Source: Seonamhaeicola sediminis
GTDB lineage: Bacteria; Bacteroidota; Bacteroidia; Flavobacteriales; Flavobacteriaceae
Assembly: GCF_004358095.2 (NCBI RefSeq)
Contig: NZ_SMZJ02000006.1
Location: forward strand, 1 to 64,000
Reading direction: 5' to 3'
DNA: 64,000 nt
The notes beneath the pieces were generated by a model. It worked only from the letters and a program-made list of their open reading frames with translations, was not told where the DNA came from and did not search any database. Of this stretch, positions 49,505 through 58,485 are shown piece after piece. Numbering within the stretch: the first letter of the stretch is position 1; every line of letters starts with the position of its first letter. A program made the translations under genes and the position numbers.

Positions 49505-50593
49505 ATGGCGAAGAAGCATATACTTAATAAAAAATCTATTGAATTTCTAGAAAAATACTTAAACAATGCTGCTCCTACTGGCTATGAATGGGGTGGACAA
49601 AAACTGTGGATGAACTATCTAAAACCCTATGTTGATGAGTTTATTACAGACACCTATGGTACTGCGGTTGGTGTGATAAACCCCAAAGCAAAATACAAAG
49701 TGGTTATAGAAGGACATGCCGATGAAATTTCTTGGTATGTTAATTATATAAGTGATAATGGGCTTATCTATGTTATTAGAAATGGAGGTAGTGATCATCA
49801 AATTGCTCCTAGTAAAGTAGTAAATATTCATACTAAAAAAGGCATTGTTAAGGGTGTTTTTGGTTGGCCTGCCATCCACACTCGAAATAGAGCTAAAGAA
49901 GAGCCCCCTAAACCAGACAATATTTTTATTGACTGTGGTTGCTCTAATAAAGAAGATGTTGAAAAATTAGGGGTGCATGTGGGTTGTGTTATAACCTATC
50001 CAGACGAGTTTCACATCTTAAATGATGATAAATTTGTTTGTAGAGCTATAGATAACCGCATGGGAGGGTTTATGATTGCTGAAGTGGCGCGTTTACTAAA
50101 AGAAAATAAAAAGGAACTGCCATTTGGTTTATACATAACCAATGCGGTACAGGAAGAAATTGGGCTACGTGGCGCCGAAATGATTACGCAAACCATAAAA
50201 CCCAACGTAGCTATTGTTACAGACGTAACACATGATACTACAACTCCCATGATTGAACAGAAAAAAGAAGGTTATTTAGAAATTGGTAAGGGTCCTGTAG
50301 TGGCATATGCCCCGGCTGTTCAACAAAAGTTACGCGATTTGATTATTGATACAGCTGAGGATAAGAAGATTCCTTTTCAACGGTCTGCACTATCTAGAGC
50401 TACTGGAACAGATACTGATGCTTTTGCTTATAGTAATGGTGGTGTGGCTTCTGCCTTAATTTCGTTACCGCTTCGGTATATGCATACAACAGTTGAAATG
50501 GTTCATAAGGAAGATGTTGAAAATGTAATTAGATTAATTTACGAAACCCTTTTAAACATAAAAGACGGCGATACGTTTAGTTATTTTGAATAA
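49505..50593 (+). CDS. M42 family aminopeptidase (glutamyl/tetrahedral type)
   Basis: A 362-residue cytosolic zinc-dependent aminopeptidase. The binuclear-metal ligands appear in EGHADEISWYVNYI (His, Asp), the active-site region AIDNRMGGFM, and the catalytic Glu pair in NAVQEEIGLRGAEM, followed by VAIVTDVTHDTTT and the C-terminal PLRYMHTTVEM His. M42 enzymes form large tetrahedral particles that trim peptides. It is monocistronic; a degenerate dispersed repeat follows its stop. Confidence 0.94.
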   Translation: MAKKHILNKKSIEFLEKYLNNAAPTGYEWGGQKLWMNYLKPYVDEFITDTYGTAVGVINPKAKYKVVIEGHADEISWYVNYISDNGLIYVIRNGGSDHQIAPSKVVNIHTKKGIVKGVFGWPAIHTRNRAKEEPPKPDNIFIDCGCSNKEDVEKLGVHVGCVITYPDEFHILNDDKFVCRAIDNRMGGFMIAEVARLLKENKKELPFGLYITNAVQEEIGLRGAEMITQTIKPNVAIVTDVTHDTTTPMIEQKKEGYLEIGKGPVVAYAPAVQQKLRDLIIDTAEDKKIPFQRSALSRATGTDTDAFAYSNGGVASALISLPLRYMHTTVEMVHKEDVENVIRLIYETLLNIKDGDTFSYFE

Positions 50594-50602
50594 AACATTA
50601 TA

Positions 50603-50693
50603 GACGTCATTGTGAATAAGACCAAAGCATAGTATGGTAATCTCTTTATTTATGAATCTGTATGACCACGTCACTTTTCGCTCCTCGTAATAA
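50603..50693. repeat. Degenerate dispersed intergenic repeat
   Basis: The segment opens with GACGTCATTGTGA and closes with TTCGCTCCTCGTAATAACC, arms that resemble the widespread CGTCATTGCGAG...CTCGCAATGACG intergenic palindromes. The inner part contains TGGTAATCTC, like the usual GCAATCTC. The arms pair imperfectly, so this is a decayed copy. Confidence 0.5.
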
Positions 50694-50707
50694 CCTATAT
50701 TTCTGTT

Positions 50708-51262
50708 ATGGATGAACTTATAGATGTTGTTGATACTAATGGCAACCTAACTGGACAATCAGAATTAAAATCTGTGATACACCAAAAGGGGCTTTACCAT
50801 AACACGGCTCATATTTGGTTTTATACAAAAAATGGCCAAGTACTATTATCACAACGGTCTGCAGAAAAAACTATTTGTCCGTTAATGTGGGATGTATCAG
50901 TAGCTGGACATATAGACTCAGGCGAGACTATAGAACAAGCTGCCATCAGGGAAACATTGGAAGAAATAAGTTTGTCTATTATAGAATCTGATTTAAATAA
51001 AATTGGTGTTTTTAAGTGTTTTCAAAATTATGATAATGGCATAAAAGACTTTGAGTTTCACAACACGTTTATTGCCGAATTGCACTCGCCGCTATCAGTA
51101 TTAATTCCGCAAAAGGGAGAAGTTGATGCGCTTAAATTAGTGTCATTTAAAAAATTTCAGCAACTCATTAACACACTCGGAGATAATGGTAACCACTTTG
51201 TGCCTTCAAACAAAAGTTACTATGAGTTTGTACTTAAAAAAATAATAGAAACTGTTAGATAA
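50708..51262 (+). CDS. Nudix hydrolase, IPP isomerase-like subgroup
   Basis: A 184-residue Nudix protein with the isopentenyl-diphosphate isomerase/YfcD layout: DVVDTNGNLTGQSELKSVIH at the start, then WDVSVAGHIDSGETIEQAA and IRETLEEISL forming the Nudix box (Gx5Ex7REUxEExGU). The Cys and Glu pair of true IPP isomerases is not clear, so a nucleoside-diphosphate hydrolase of unknown substrate is likelier. Its stop overlaps the PrsW gene start by one base, so the two are coupled. Confidence 0.88.
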   Translation: MDELIDVVDTNGNLTGQSELKSVIHQKGLYHNTAHIWFYTKNGQVLLSQRSAEKTICPLMWDVSVAGHIDSGETIEQAAIRETLEEISLSIIESDLNKIGVFKCFQNYDNGIKDFEFHNTFIAELHSPLSVLIPQKGEVDALKLVSFKKFQQLINTLGDNGNHFVPSNKSYYEFVLKKIIETVR

Positions 51263-51933
51263 TGAATTTATTATTACTTGCTGTTGCACCTGTATTTATA
51301 GTCATAATTTATATTTATTATAAAGATAAATATGAAAAAGAACCTAAACGATTCTTATTATCTAATTTTTTGTTAGGAGCTATTGTTAGCATTATAGTAA
51401 CTACCATTATTTACTATATTATTGGTACCGTCATTGAGTTTAATCGTGGTAGTGTCTTTCAACAATTTATTTATGCATTTTTTGTAGTAGGTCTTTCAGA
51501 AGAGTTCAGTAAGTATATCATTGTTAGATATTTTGCACAACCTAGTAAACAGTTTGATGAACCTTTTGATGGTATTATTTATGCCGTTATGGTATCTATG
51601 GGGTTTGCTGCCACTGAAAACATTTTTTACGTTCTAGAGAGCGGTTACCAAACCGCTTTATTGAGAGCTTTTACAGCAGTTCCTGCTCACGCTACCTTTG
51701 GGATACTGATGGGTTATTTCATGGGAAAAGCTAAATTCTCTAAAAACAAAGCACTACTAAATTTAACTGGTTTATTACTGGCCTCTGGATTCCACGGCGC
51801 CTACGACTTCTTTCTGTTTATAGATTTTATTCCTGGTATTTGGTTAGGTGCATTTATTTCTTTAATTGTTGCTATAATCCTTTCTAGAAAGGCCATCAAA
51901 AGGCATCAAGCCAGCTCTAATTTCAAACCTTAA
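51262..51933 (+). CDS. PrsW family intramembrane metalloprotease
   Basis: A 223-residue polytopic protein of the PrsW/CAAX-protease-related clan. About seven hydrophobic segments. Conserved active-site residues occur in order: VVGLSEEFSKYIIVRYF (EE), AATENIFYVLESGY (E-N), AVPAHATFGILMGYFMGK (His) and SGFHGAYDFFLFID (HxxYD). In B. subtilis PrsW cuts an anti-sigma factor. Here the two ECF sigma operons are tens of kilobases away, so a substrate cannot be named. It overlaps the Nudix gene start-to-stop by one base. Confidence 0.92.
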   Translation: MNLLLLAVAPVFIVIIYIYYKDKYEKEPKRFLLSNFLLGAIVSIIVTTIIYYIIGTVIEFNRGSVFQQFIYAFFVVGLSEEFSKYIIVRYFAQPSKQFDEPFDGIIYAVMVSMGFAATENIFYVLESGYQTALLRAFTAVPAHATFGILMGYFMGKAKFSKNKALLNLTGLLLASGFHGAYDFFLFIDFIPGIWLGAFISLIVAIILSRKAIKRHQASSNFKP

Positions 51934-52069
51934 AACAGTTTGTTAACATAATGAGTCTCATATTTATAAATTGCTAGTTTAAATATATTTATGGTTCTTT
52001 TTACTTGCTAACCATTGTATTATGTCTAATACATTATAACTATATTTACCTAAACCAAGTATTCTAATT

Positions 52070-52555
52070 ATGAATAAGATTTTCAAAACTAAGGTTAATG
52101 ATACTTTTGATTTTGAAATTAATACCGAAGACATTTCTAAACTGGATGTGGTAGAGATTTCAAAATCTAAATTTCATATTCTTCAAAACAACAAATCTTT
52201 CAGAGCCACTATTGTAGAGAGTGATTTTAACCATAAAACCTATAAGGTTAAAATTAATAAAAACGTCTACAGGGTAAATATTTTTAATGATTTAGATCTT
52301 CTTATTAAAGAAATGGGGTTTGCCATAGGTACATCTAAGCATATTAATTCTATTAAAGCTCCTATGCCAGGTCTTATCTTAGAGATTAATATTACCGTGG
52401 GACAAGAAGTAAAAGAAGATGATTCATTACTTATTCTTGAGGCTATGAAAATGGAAAACGTAATTAATTCTCCAAGAGATGGCGTAATAAAATCTATTAG
52501 TGTCCAAAAAAATGATACTGTTGAAAAAAACCAACTATTAATTGAATTTGAATAG
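52070..52555 (+). CDS. Biotin carboxyl carrier protein of acyl-CoA carboxylase
   Basis: A 161-residue biotin carrier subunit. The C-terminal biotinyl domain (about 95-161) has the biotinylation motif EAMKMEN with the biotin-accepting Lys127, and the upstream IKAPMPGLILEINITVGQEV. The N-terminal 90 residues form a separate domain typical of the carrier in propionyl/methylmalonyl-type carboxylases rather than fatty-acid AccB. Three bases separate it from accC. Biotin carries CO2 between AccC and the carboxyltransferase. Confidence 0.92.
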   Translation: MNKIFKTKVNDTFDFEINTEDISKLDVVEISKSKFHILQNNKSFRATIVESDFNHKTYKVKINKNVYRVNIFNDLDLLIKEMGFAIGTSKHINSIKAPMPGLILEINITVGQEVKEDDSLLILEAMKMENVINSPRDGVIKSISVQKNDTVEKNQLLIEFE

Positions 52556-52558
52556 GTT

Positions 52559-53998
52559 ATGAAAAAAATATTAGTAGCAAACCGAGGAGAAATTGCCATT
52601 AGAGTTATGAGTACAGCACAAAAAATGGGTATTAAAACCGTTGCTGTATATTCTAAAGTTGATAGAAATGCACCTCATGTAAAATTTGCTGATGAGGCAG
52701 TTTGTATAGGCGAAGCACCATCAAGCCAATCCTATTTAAGAGGAGATAAAATTATTGAAGTTGCAAAACAACTTAATGTTGATGGTATTCATCCAGGGTA
52801 TGGCTTTTTGAGTGAAAATGCTGATTTTGCTGAGTTATGTGAAGTTAATAATATTATTTTTATCGGACCGCGGTCTAAGGCCATTAAAATGATGGGTGAT
52901 AAATTAGCCGCTAAGGAAGCTGTAAAAGGTTACAATATTCCAATGGTACCAGGTGTTGACCATGCAATTACCAACCCAAAAGAAGCCATAGACATTGCTA
53001 AAAAAATTGGTTTCCCTATTCTTATAAAGGCTGCAGCCGGTGGCGGTGGCAAAGGTATGCGTATTGTTGAGAAAGAAAAAGATGTTGAGAGTCAAATGAA
53101 ACGTGCCATAAGTGAGGCAACATCAGCATTTGGAGACGGTTCTGTGTTTGTTGAAAAATATGTAACCTCGCCAAGACATATTGAGATACAGGTTATGGCT
53201 GATATGTATGGTAATTACCTTCATTTCTTTGAGCGAGAATGTTCTGTGCAAAGACGCCATCAAAAAGTAGTTGAAGAAGCACCTTCATCTGTATTATCTC
53301 CACAACTAAGAGATAAAATGGGGCAAGCGGCAATCAATGTAGCCAAGTCTTGTGATTACATAGGTGCAGGTACGGTAGAATTTCTGCTGGATGCAGATCA
53401 TAATTTCTACTTCTTAGAAATGAACACACGCTTGCAAGTTGAACATCCGGTGACTGAATTAATTACTGGTATTGACTTAGTGGAACTTCAAATTAATGTA
53501 GCGCGCGGTGAAGCCCTAAAAATAAAACAAGAGGATTTAAAAATTTGTGGTCATGCTTTAGAGTTAAGAGTTTATGCAGAAGACCCCTTGAACGATTTTC
53601 TTCCCAGTGTTGGTAACTTAAGCACCTATGTACTTCCGGTTGGAGAGGGTATTAGAGTAGACAATGGTTTTGAAGAAGGTATTGATATTCCCATCTATTA
53701 TGATCCCATGCTTTCAAAATTAATTACCTACGGAAAAACTAGAGAAGCAGCAATACAACTCATGATTAAAGCTATAGATAACTATCATATTGAAGGAGTT
53801 CAAACCACATTGCCCTTTGGCAAGTTTGTATGTGAACATGAGGCCTTCTGCTCAGGGAATTTTGACACACACTTTGTAAAAAAATACTATGCGCCTGAGG
53901 TACTTCAAAGTGATACTGAAAACGAGTCTAAAATTGCTGCTTTAATGGCTTTAAAACAATATTTAGCAGACCAAAAACTTTTAAGAATACCAAACTAA
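52559..53998 (+). CDS. accC: Biotin carboxylase subunit
   Basis: A 479-residue ATP-grasp enzyme that carboxylates biotin on the carrier protein with ATP and bicarbonate. N-terminal ANRGEIAIRVMSTAQKMG; ATP-grasp glycine loop KAAAGGGGKGMRIVE; catalytic FLEMNTRLQVEHPVTE; and the C-terminal GRTREAA-like domain, giving the usual size. It is the middle gene of a three-gene operon: carrier, biotin carboxylase, carboxyltransferase. The symbol is by homology; the enzyme may serve propionyl-CoA rather than acetyl-CoA. Confidence 0.94.
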   Translation: MKKILVANRGEIAIRVMSTAQKMGIKTVAVYSKVDRNAPHVKFADEAVCIGEAPSSQSYLRGDKIIEVAKQLNVDGIHPGYGFLSENADFAELCEVNNIIFIGPRSKAIKMMGDKLAAKEAVKGYNIPMVPGVDHAITNPKEAIDIAKKIGFPILIKAAAGGGGKGMRIVEKEKDVESQMKRAISEATSAFGDGSVFVEKYVTSPRHIEIQVMADMYGNYLHFFERECSVQRRHQKVVEEAPSSVLSPQLRDKMGQAAINVAKSCDYIGAGTVEFLLDADHNFYFLEMNTRLQVEHPVTELITGIDLVELQINVARGEALKIKQEDLKICGHALELRVYAEDPLNDFLPSVGNLSTYVLPVGEGIRVDNGFEEGIDIPIYYDPMLSKLITYGKTREAAIQLMIKAIDNYHIEGVQTTLPFGKFVCEHEAFCSGNFDTHFVKKYYAPEVLQSDTENESKIAALMALKQYLADQKLLRIPN

Positions 53999-54004
53999 AT
54001 ACTT

Positions 54005-55546
54005 ATGGATTCAAGAATAAAGAAACTTAATGAACGTGTTGCATTGGCCCACTTAGGTGGTGGACAAAAACGTATTGATAAACAACACGCTAAGAAAAAG
54101 TTAACAGCCAGAGAACGTATTAATTATTTACTAGATGAAGGGTCTTTTGAAGAAATTGGTGTTTTAGTAACCCACAGAACGACTGATTTTGGAATGGATA
54201 AAGAAATTTATTTTGGAGATGGTGTAGTTACGGGTTACGGAACTGTTAATGGTAGATTGATTTATATCTATGCGCAAGATTTTACCGTTTTTGGTGGTGC
54301 TTTATCTGAAACCCATGCCGAAAAGATTTGCAAAATCATGGATATGGCTGTTAAGGTAGGAGCTCCAATTGTGGGTTTGAATGACTCTGGTGGTGCACGT
54401 ATTCAAGAAGGTGTTAAATCGTTAGGTGGTTACGCCGATATTTTCTATAGAAACGTAAGGGCATCAGGTGTTGTTCCCCAGATTTCAGCTATTATGGGGC
54501 CTTGTGCTGGTGGTGCAGTATACTCTCCCGCCATAACAGATTTTACAATCATGGTAGAAAACACCAGCTATATGTTTGTAACAGGGCCTAATGTGGTAAA
54601 AACAGTTACCAACGAAGAAGTGAGTAGCGAGGAATTAGGTGGAGCCCATGTACACGCTACTAAATCTGGAGTGGCTCATAAAACTTCTGCTAACGATATT
54701 GAATGTTTAGAAGATGTCAAAAAGCTTTTAAGTTACCTACCACAAAACAATAGAGAAACTACTGAAAAACTAGTGTTCAATCCAAAAGACGAAATAAGAG
54801 ATATTTTGTCTGATATTGTTCCTGAAAACCCTAATAAACCTTATGACATGCATGAGGTAATTAAAGGCATTATTGATGAAGATTCCTTTTATGAAATCCA
54901 TAAAGATTATGCCGAAAACATAATTGTAGGATTTGCACGTTTAGGTGGTAGAAGTATTGGTATTGTTGCCAACCAGCCCATGTTTTTAGCTGGTGTACTT
55001 GGTGTTAAGAGCTCAAAAAAAGCGGCTAGATTTACACGTTTCTGTGATTGTTTTAACATTCCTCTGTTAGTATTAGTAGATGTTCCTGGTTTTTTACCAG
55101 GTACCGATCAAGAATGGAATGGTATCATAGTTCATGGGGCTAAACTGCTTTATGCTTTAAGCGAAGCTACAGTACCTAGAGTCACCGTTATTACCAGAAA
55201 AGCTTATGGCGGCGCTTATGATGTGATGAATTCAAAACATATTGGAGCTGACTTTAATTATGCATGGCCCGGTGCCGAAATTGCGGTAATGGGTGCTAAA
55301 GGTGCTAGTGAAATTATTTTTAGGCGTGAAATAGCTGCCGCTGAAAATCCTGTTAAAAAACTTGCCGAAAAAGAAGCAGAATATGCCGAAAAGTTTGCTA
55401 ACCCATACAGAGCTGCCAGACGTGGTTTTATTGATGAAGTAATTTTGCCAAAAAACACCAGAAGAAAATTGATTAAAACATTTTCCATACTTGAAGGCAA
55501 ACAAGAAGAAGGGCCTAAACGAAAGCATGGTAATATTCCTTTATAG
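54005..55546 (+). CDS. Acyl-CoA (propionyl-CoA) carboxylase carboxyltransferase subunit
   Basis: A 513-residue carboxyltransferase with both crotonase-like halves, as in PccB/methylmalonyl-CoA carboxyltransferase, not split like AccA/AccD. N-terminus [20 protein letters not shown]; first oxyanion region [19 protein letters not shown]; second [19 protein letters not shown] followed by [12 protein letters not shown]. Substrate cannot be fixed from sequence, but unsplit PccB types usually take propionyl-CoA to (S)-methylmalonyl-CoA. The latter is consumed by a B12-dependent mutase. Six bases separate it from accC; the terminator follows at 55553. Confidence 0.92.
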   Translation: MDSRIKKLNERVALAHLGGGQKRIDKQHAKKKLTARERINYLLDEGSFEEIGVLVTHRTTDFGMDKEIYFGDGVVTGYGTVNGRLIYIYAQDFTVFGGALSETHAEKICKIMDMAVKVGAPIVGLNDSGGARIQEGVKSLGGYADIFYRNVRASGVVPQISAIMGPCAGGAVYSPAITDFTIMVENTSYMFVTGPNVVKTVTNEEVSSEELGGAHVHATKSGVAHKTSANDIECLEDVKKLLSYLPQNNRETTEKLVFNPKDEIRDILSDIVPENPNKPYDMHEVIKGIIDEDSFYEIHKDYAENIIVGFARLGGRSIGIVANQPMFLAGVLGVKSSKKAARFTRFCDCFNIPLLVLVDVPGFLPGTDQEWNGIIVHGAKLLYALSEATVPRVTVITRKAYGGAYDVMNSKHIGADFNYAWPGAEIAVMGAKGASEIIFRREIAAAENPVKKLAEKEAEYAEKFANPYRAARRGFIDEVILPKNTRRKLIKTFSILEGKQEEGPKRKHGNIPL

Positions 55547-55552
55547 AAAAGC

Positions 55553-55577
55553 AAAAGCACCTCATTAAGGTGCTTTT
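55553..55577. terminator. Terminator between acyl-CoA carboxylase and YceI genes
   Basis: A 10-bp perfect stem AAAAGCACCT (55553-55562), loop CATTA, AGGTGCTTTT. Its A and T flanks make it work in both directions, ending the plus-strand carboxylase operon and the minus-strand YceI gene. Confidence 0.92.
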
Positions 55578-55598
55578 AAATTTCATCGTTGTTTGGTA

Positions 55599-56174
55599 TT
55601 AAAACTCTAAATCTGTAATTAAATCAAATTCATCGTAAATTACTTTGTCTTGTAAGTTATCAAAAAAGCTTGATGATCCATATCTAACATCGTACTTACT
55701 TCTGTCAATTTTTAAGTTAGCAGTAGCTTTGCTACCATATATTGAAATGGTAAATTCTACAGGGTTTGTTTTTCCTTTAATAGTTAAGTCTCCTACAACT
55801 TTATAAGCATTTTTACCTGAAGCTTCAACATTTGTAAAAACTAAAGTGGCTTCTGGATATGTAGCAACACCAAAAAAATCATCAGACTTTAAGTGACCAT
55901 CTAACTTATCTTTCCAGTTTCCTTCTAAATCGGTAGTGTTAATACTGGTCATATCAATAACAAACTCACCACCTACAAGCTTATCATCTTCAAAATTTAA
56001 AACCCCTGACTTTAAGTTTATGGTTCCTTGATGAGACCCTGTTACTTTGTAACCTTTCCAAATTACTTTACTACTTTCTACTTTAATTTCTTTTTTATCG
56101 TCTTCAATTGTATTGAAAGCGAACGATAAAAATAATACTGCTACTAATCCTAATGTTTTCATTATGTTTTTCAT
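55599..56174 (-). CDS. YceI family protein
   Basis: A 191-residue periplasmic YceI protein, the second in the window. The signal peptide starts at the first or the fifth codon (MKTLGLVAVLFLSFAFN, ATG at 56162). YceI strands and motifs: ESSKVIWKGYKVTGSHQGTI at the start, DLEGNWKDKLDGHLKSDDFF and GDLTIKGKTNPVEFTISIYG. Likely lipid-binding. It is monocistronic. Confidence 0.93.
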   Translation of the reverse strand: MKNIMKTLGLVAVLFLSFAFNTIEDDKKEIKVESSKVIWKGYKVTGSHQGTINLKSGVLNFEDDKLVGGEFVIDMTSINTTDLEGNWKDKLDGHLKSDDFFGVATYPEATLVFTNVEASGKNAYKVVGDLTIKGKTNPVEFTISIYGSKATANLKIDRSKYDVRYGSSSFFDNLQDKVIYDEFDLITDLEF

Positions 56175-56308
56175 GAGTTTATGTTTTATTTATGTAATTT
56201 TTAATTAACGGCGATAAGACGCATTAAATAATTTTTTACAAATTTCAGTAATATTATCTAACAAGAAAATAAGGTAGTTTATAAAATAATGTTAAACTAG
56301 ATTAACTT

Positions 56309-56902
56309 TTATTCTGAAGCCAACTGGCTTTTAATTTTGCTAAGAAACTCCTTGGTGATACCTAAATAAGAAGCTATCATATATTGAGGAATGCGTTGTT
56401 CAATTTCGGGATATTGCTCTTTAAAATGAAGATATTGTTCCTTAGCCGTTAAACTAAAATTTCTAACAATTCTTTTTTGTGAAGCTACAAAAGCACGCTC
56501 CAACATCATTCTGAACAAACGTTCTAGTTTTGGTACTTTTTGTAGCAGTTCTTCTTGTGCGTAATATGAAAACTGAATGGTCTCTGTTGTTTCTAAGCAT
56601 TGCACATTATAATCTGCAGATGTTTGCGTTATGAAACTTCCAATATCTGAAGTCCACCAGTCTTCAATAGCAAACATAATAATATGCTCCTGCCCTTTAT
56701 CATCTACATAGAAGGTTTTGGTGCATCCAGAAAGAATAAAACTACTGTATTTACAAACATCACCTTGCTGTACAATATATTGCCCTTTTAAATATTTTCT
56801 GTACTTAACGCTAGATAATACAATGGTTTCTTCCTCATGAGTCAGGGTTACAAACCTGCGTATGTAATCCAATAATGGTTGTGCTTTTTTTTCCTGAATC
56901 AT
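56309..56902 (-). CDS. Crp/Fnr family transcriptional regulator
   Basis: A 197-residue regulator with a cyclic-nucleotide-binding-like beta roll (about 20-115, LKGQYIVQQGDVCKYSSFIL) and a C-terminal helix-turn-helix (about 165-190, QRIPQYMIASYLGITKEFLS followed by KIKSQL). No Cys cluster for an Fnr-type iron-sulfur centre is visible. The PBC Arg of cAMP binding is not obvious, so the ligand is unknown. It is divergent from the MFS exporter gene with 72 bases between, and probably regulates it. Confidence 0.9.
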   Translation of the reverse strand: MIQEKKAQPLLDYIRRFVTLTHEEETIVLSSVKYRKYLKGQYIVQQGDVCKYSSFILSGCTKTFYVDDKGQEHIIMFAIEDWWTSDIGSFITQTSADYNVQCLETTETIQFSYYAQEELLQKVPKLERLFRMMLERAFVASQKRIVRNFSLTAKEQYLHFKEQYPEIEQRIPQYMIASYLGITKEFLSKIKSQLASE

Positions 56903-56962
56903 GTGCCTAGTAATCTGCGATGATAATAACTATTTATAAAACAAAAATAAATAATATTAGGT

Positions 56963-56970
56963 TACTTTTG
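56963..56970 (+). promoter_or_regulatory. -7 box directly before the MFS exporter gene
   Basis: TACTTTTG fits TAnnTTTG and ends 4 bases before the ATG at 56975. Transcription would begin at or inside the start codon, so the mRNA would be leaderless. No clear -33 element is seen. Confidence 0.5.
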
Positions 56971-56974
56971 CTCC

Positions 56975-58180
56975 ATGCAAAACGGAAACTCTTTTAAAAT
57001 AGAATTTGTGGCTTTAATGGCCTCATTAATGTCTCTTGTGGCACTTTCTATTGATGCATTATTACCAGGATTACCAAATATTGGAAGTGACTTAGGCGTC
57101 TCTAACCCCAATGACAATCAATTACTAATTACCATGATTTTCTTAGGGCTTGGTTTTGGCCAATTAATTTTTGGTCCGTTGTCTGACAGTTTTGGAAGAA
57201 AACCTATCGTGTATGTTGGTTTTCTTGTTTTTATTATTGCAAGTATTATTTGCTTAACTACCAAAAGTTTTGAAATGATGATTCTAGGGCGTGTACTTCA
57301 AGGTGTTGGTTTGTCTTCTCCTAGAACCTTGAGTCTTGCAATCATCCGCGATTCTTACAGTGGAAACTATATGGCAAAAATTATGTCTATAGTTGTCATG
57401 GTATTTATTCTAGTTCCTGTAATTGCTCCTGCTATGGGGCAACTAGTTTTAAGTGTTTACAGTTGGCACTCCATATTCTACATTAACCTAATTTATGGGT
57501 TATTAATTATGCTATGGTTTTGGAAGCGACAAGAAGAAACATTAGTAAAAGAGAAAAGAATTAAATTGACTTCGCATTTATTTATAGATGGTGTAAAAGA
57601 ATTTGTAAAACATAGAGATGCCGTGGCGTTCACAATTGTTTCTGGATTTATTACGGGGTCTTTTATGGTGTACTTAAGTACCTCTCAACAAATATTTGAA
57701 CAACAATACAATCTAGCTGATTTGTTTCCTTATATCTTTGCTAGTTTAGCCATTTCAGTTGGTCTAGCCACTTATCTAAACAGTGTACTTGTAGTTAAAT
57801 ATGGTATGTGGAAAATTGCTTACAGAGCCGCTGCAGCTTATGCTGTTGTTTCGCTTGCTTATGTTGCTTTATTTTGGTCTGGACAAAACCCTAGTATTAA
57901 GATATTATTAAGCTTTTTTGCTTTGCAATTTTTTGCAGTAGGATTTCTGTTTGGAAATTTGAGAGCTCTAGCAATGCAACCTCTTGGGCATATAGCAGGT
58001 ATTGGAGCCGCTATTAATGGATTTGTTTCTACAGTTATGGCGGTGCCAATTGCAAACTATATTGGTGGTTTTATAACAGATTCTGTGCTGCCTCTTTTTA
58101 TTGGGTTTTCTTTATTTGGAGTACTCTCTGTACTTACTTTTGTAATTTTAAGAAAGCCAGAAAGCACTAATAAATTATAA
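56975..58180 (+). CDS. MFS drug exporter, Bcr/CflA type
   Basis: A 401-residue major-facilitator transporter with twelve predicted helices. Characteristic parts are ALSIDALLPGLPNIGSDLGV in helix 1, GPLSDSFGRKPIVYVGF (motif A in loop 2-3), RVLQGVGLSSPRTLSLAII (helix 4) and a motif C-like VIAPAMGQLVLSVYSWHSIF. It is a proton-driven exporter of the Bcr/CflA family; substrate unknown. The divergent Crp/Fnr gene suggests regulated expression. Confidence 0.92.
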   Translation: MQNGNSFKIEFVALMASLMSLVALSIDALLPGLPNIGSDLGVSNPNDNQLLITMIFLGLGFGQLIFGPLSDSFGRKPIVYVGFLVFIIASIICLTTKSFEMMILGRVLQGVGLSSPRTLSLAIIRDSYSGNYMAKIMSIVVMVFILVPVIAPAMGQLVLSVYSWHSIFYINLIYGLLIMLWFWKRQEETLVKEKRIKLTSHLFIDGVKEFVKHRDAVAFTIVSGFITGSFMVYLSTSQQIFEQQYNLADLFPYIFASLAISVGLATYLNSVLVVKYGMWKIAYRAAAAYAVVSLAYVALFWSGQNPSIKILLSFFALQFFAVGFLFGNLRALAMQPLGHIAGIGAAINGFVSTVMAVPIANYIGGFITDSVLPLFIGFSLFGVLSVLTFVILRKPESTNKL

Positions 58181-58289
58181 ATATTAAGGGCATTCATAAA
58201 TTACTGTTTACAGTTTAAATAGTTAAAACTCTGAATCTATTTTCTATGTGATTTTTATTTTTAATTACATGTAACGTATATTATGCATA

Positions 58290-58380
58290 AGGGATTGAGC
58301 GCTTGTTGGAGCTCTTTTTTAAAAGCGACTAGCGAAAGCCCGAAGACTTTATCTGTGAGAATACACAGAGAAAGGTGGAA
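58290..58380 (+). ncRNA. Flavobacterial structured repeat, Flavo-1-like (candidate)
   Basis: It contains GGGATTGAGCGCTT (58291-58304) and AGCGAAAGCCCGAA (58331-58344), a pattern that recurs as an intergenic element in Bacteroidota genomes. The GGG/CCC and CGCT/AGCG arms can pair. A second stem at 58347-58374 (CTTT-A-TCTGTG, loop AGAATA, CACAGA-G-AAAG) follows. This may be the Flavo-1 RNA or a related palindromic repeat; I cannot verify which. The rest of the 306-base gap 58181-58485 is AT-rich with no gene. Confidence 0.45.
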
Positions 58381-58485
58381 TGCCAAAACACAAATGGTTT
58401 TAAATTAATAATTTCTGTTATTATCTATTTGTCAATTCATTACTTTTATGGCTTTAAATTAATAAACTTTTTAAATAGAAATATC

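Noticed and set aside
58375-58485. Extended N-terminus for the FAH hydrolase
   Set aside because: It reads through the structured repeat; MKIIGIGKNYA at 58486 is the family start.
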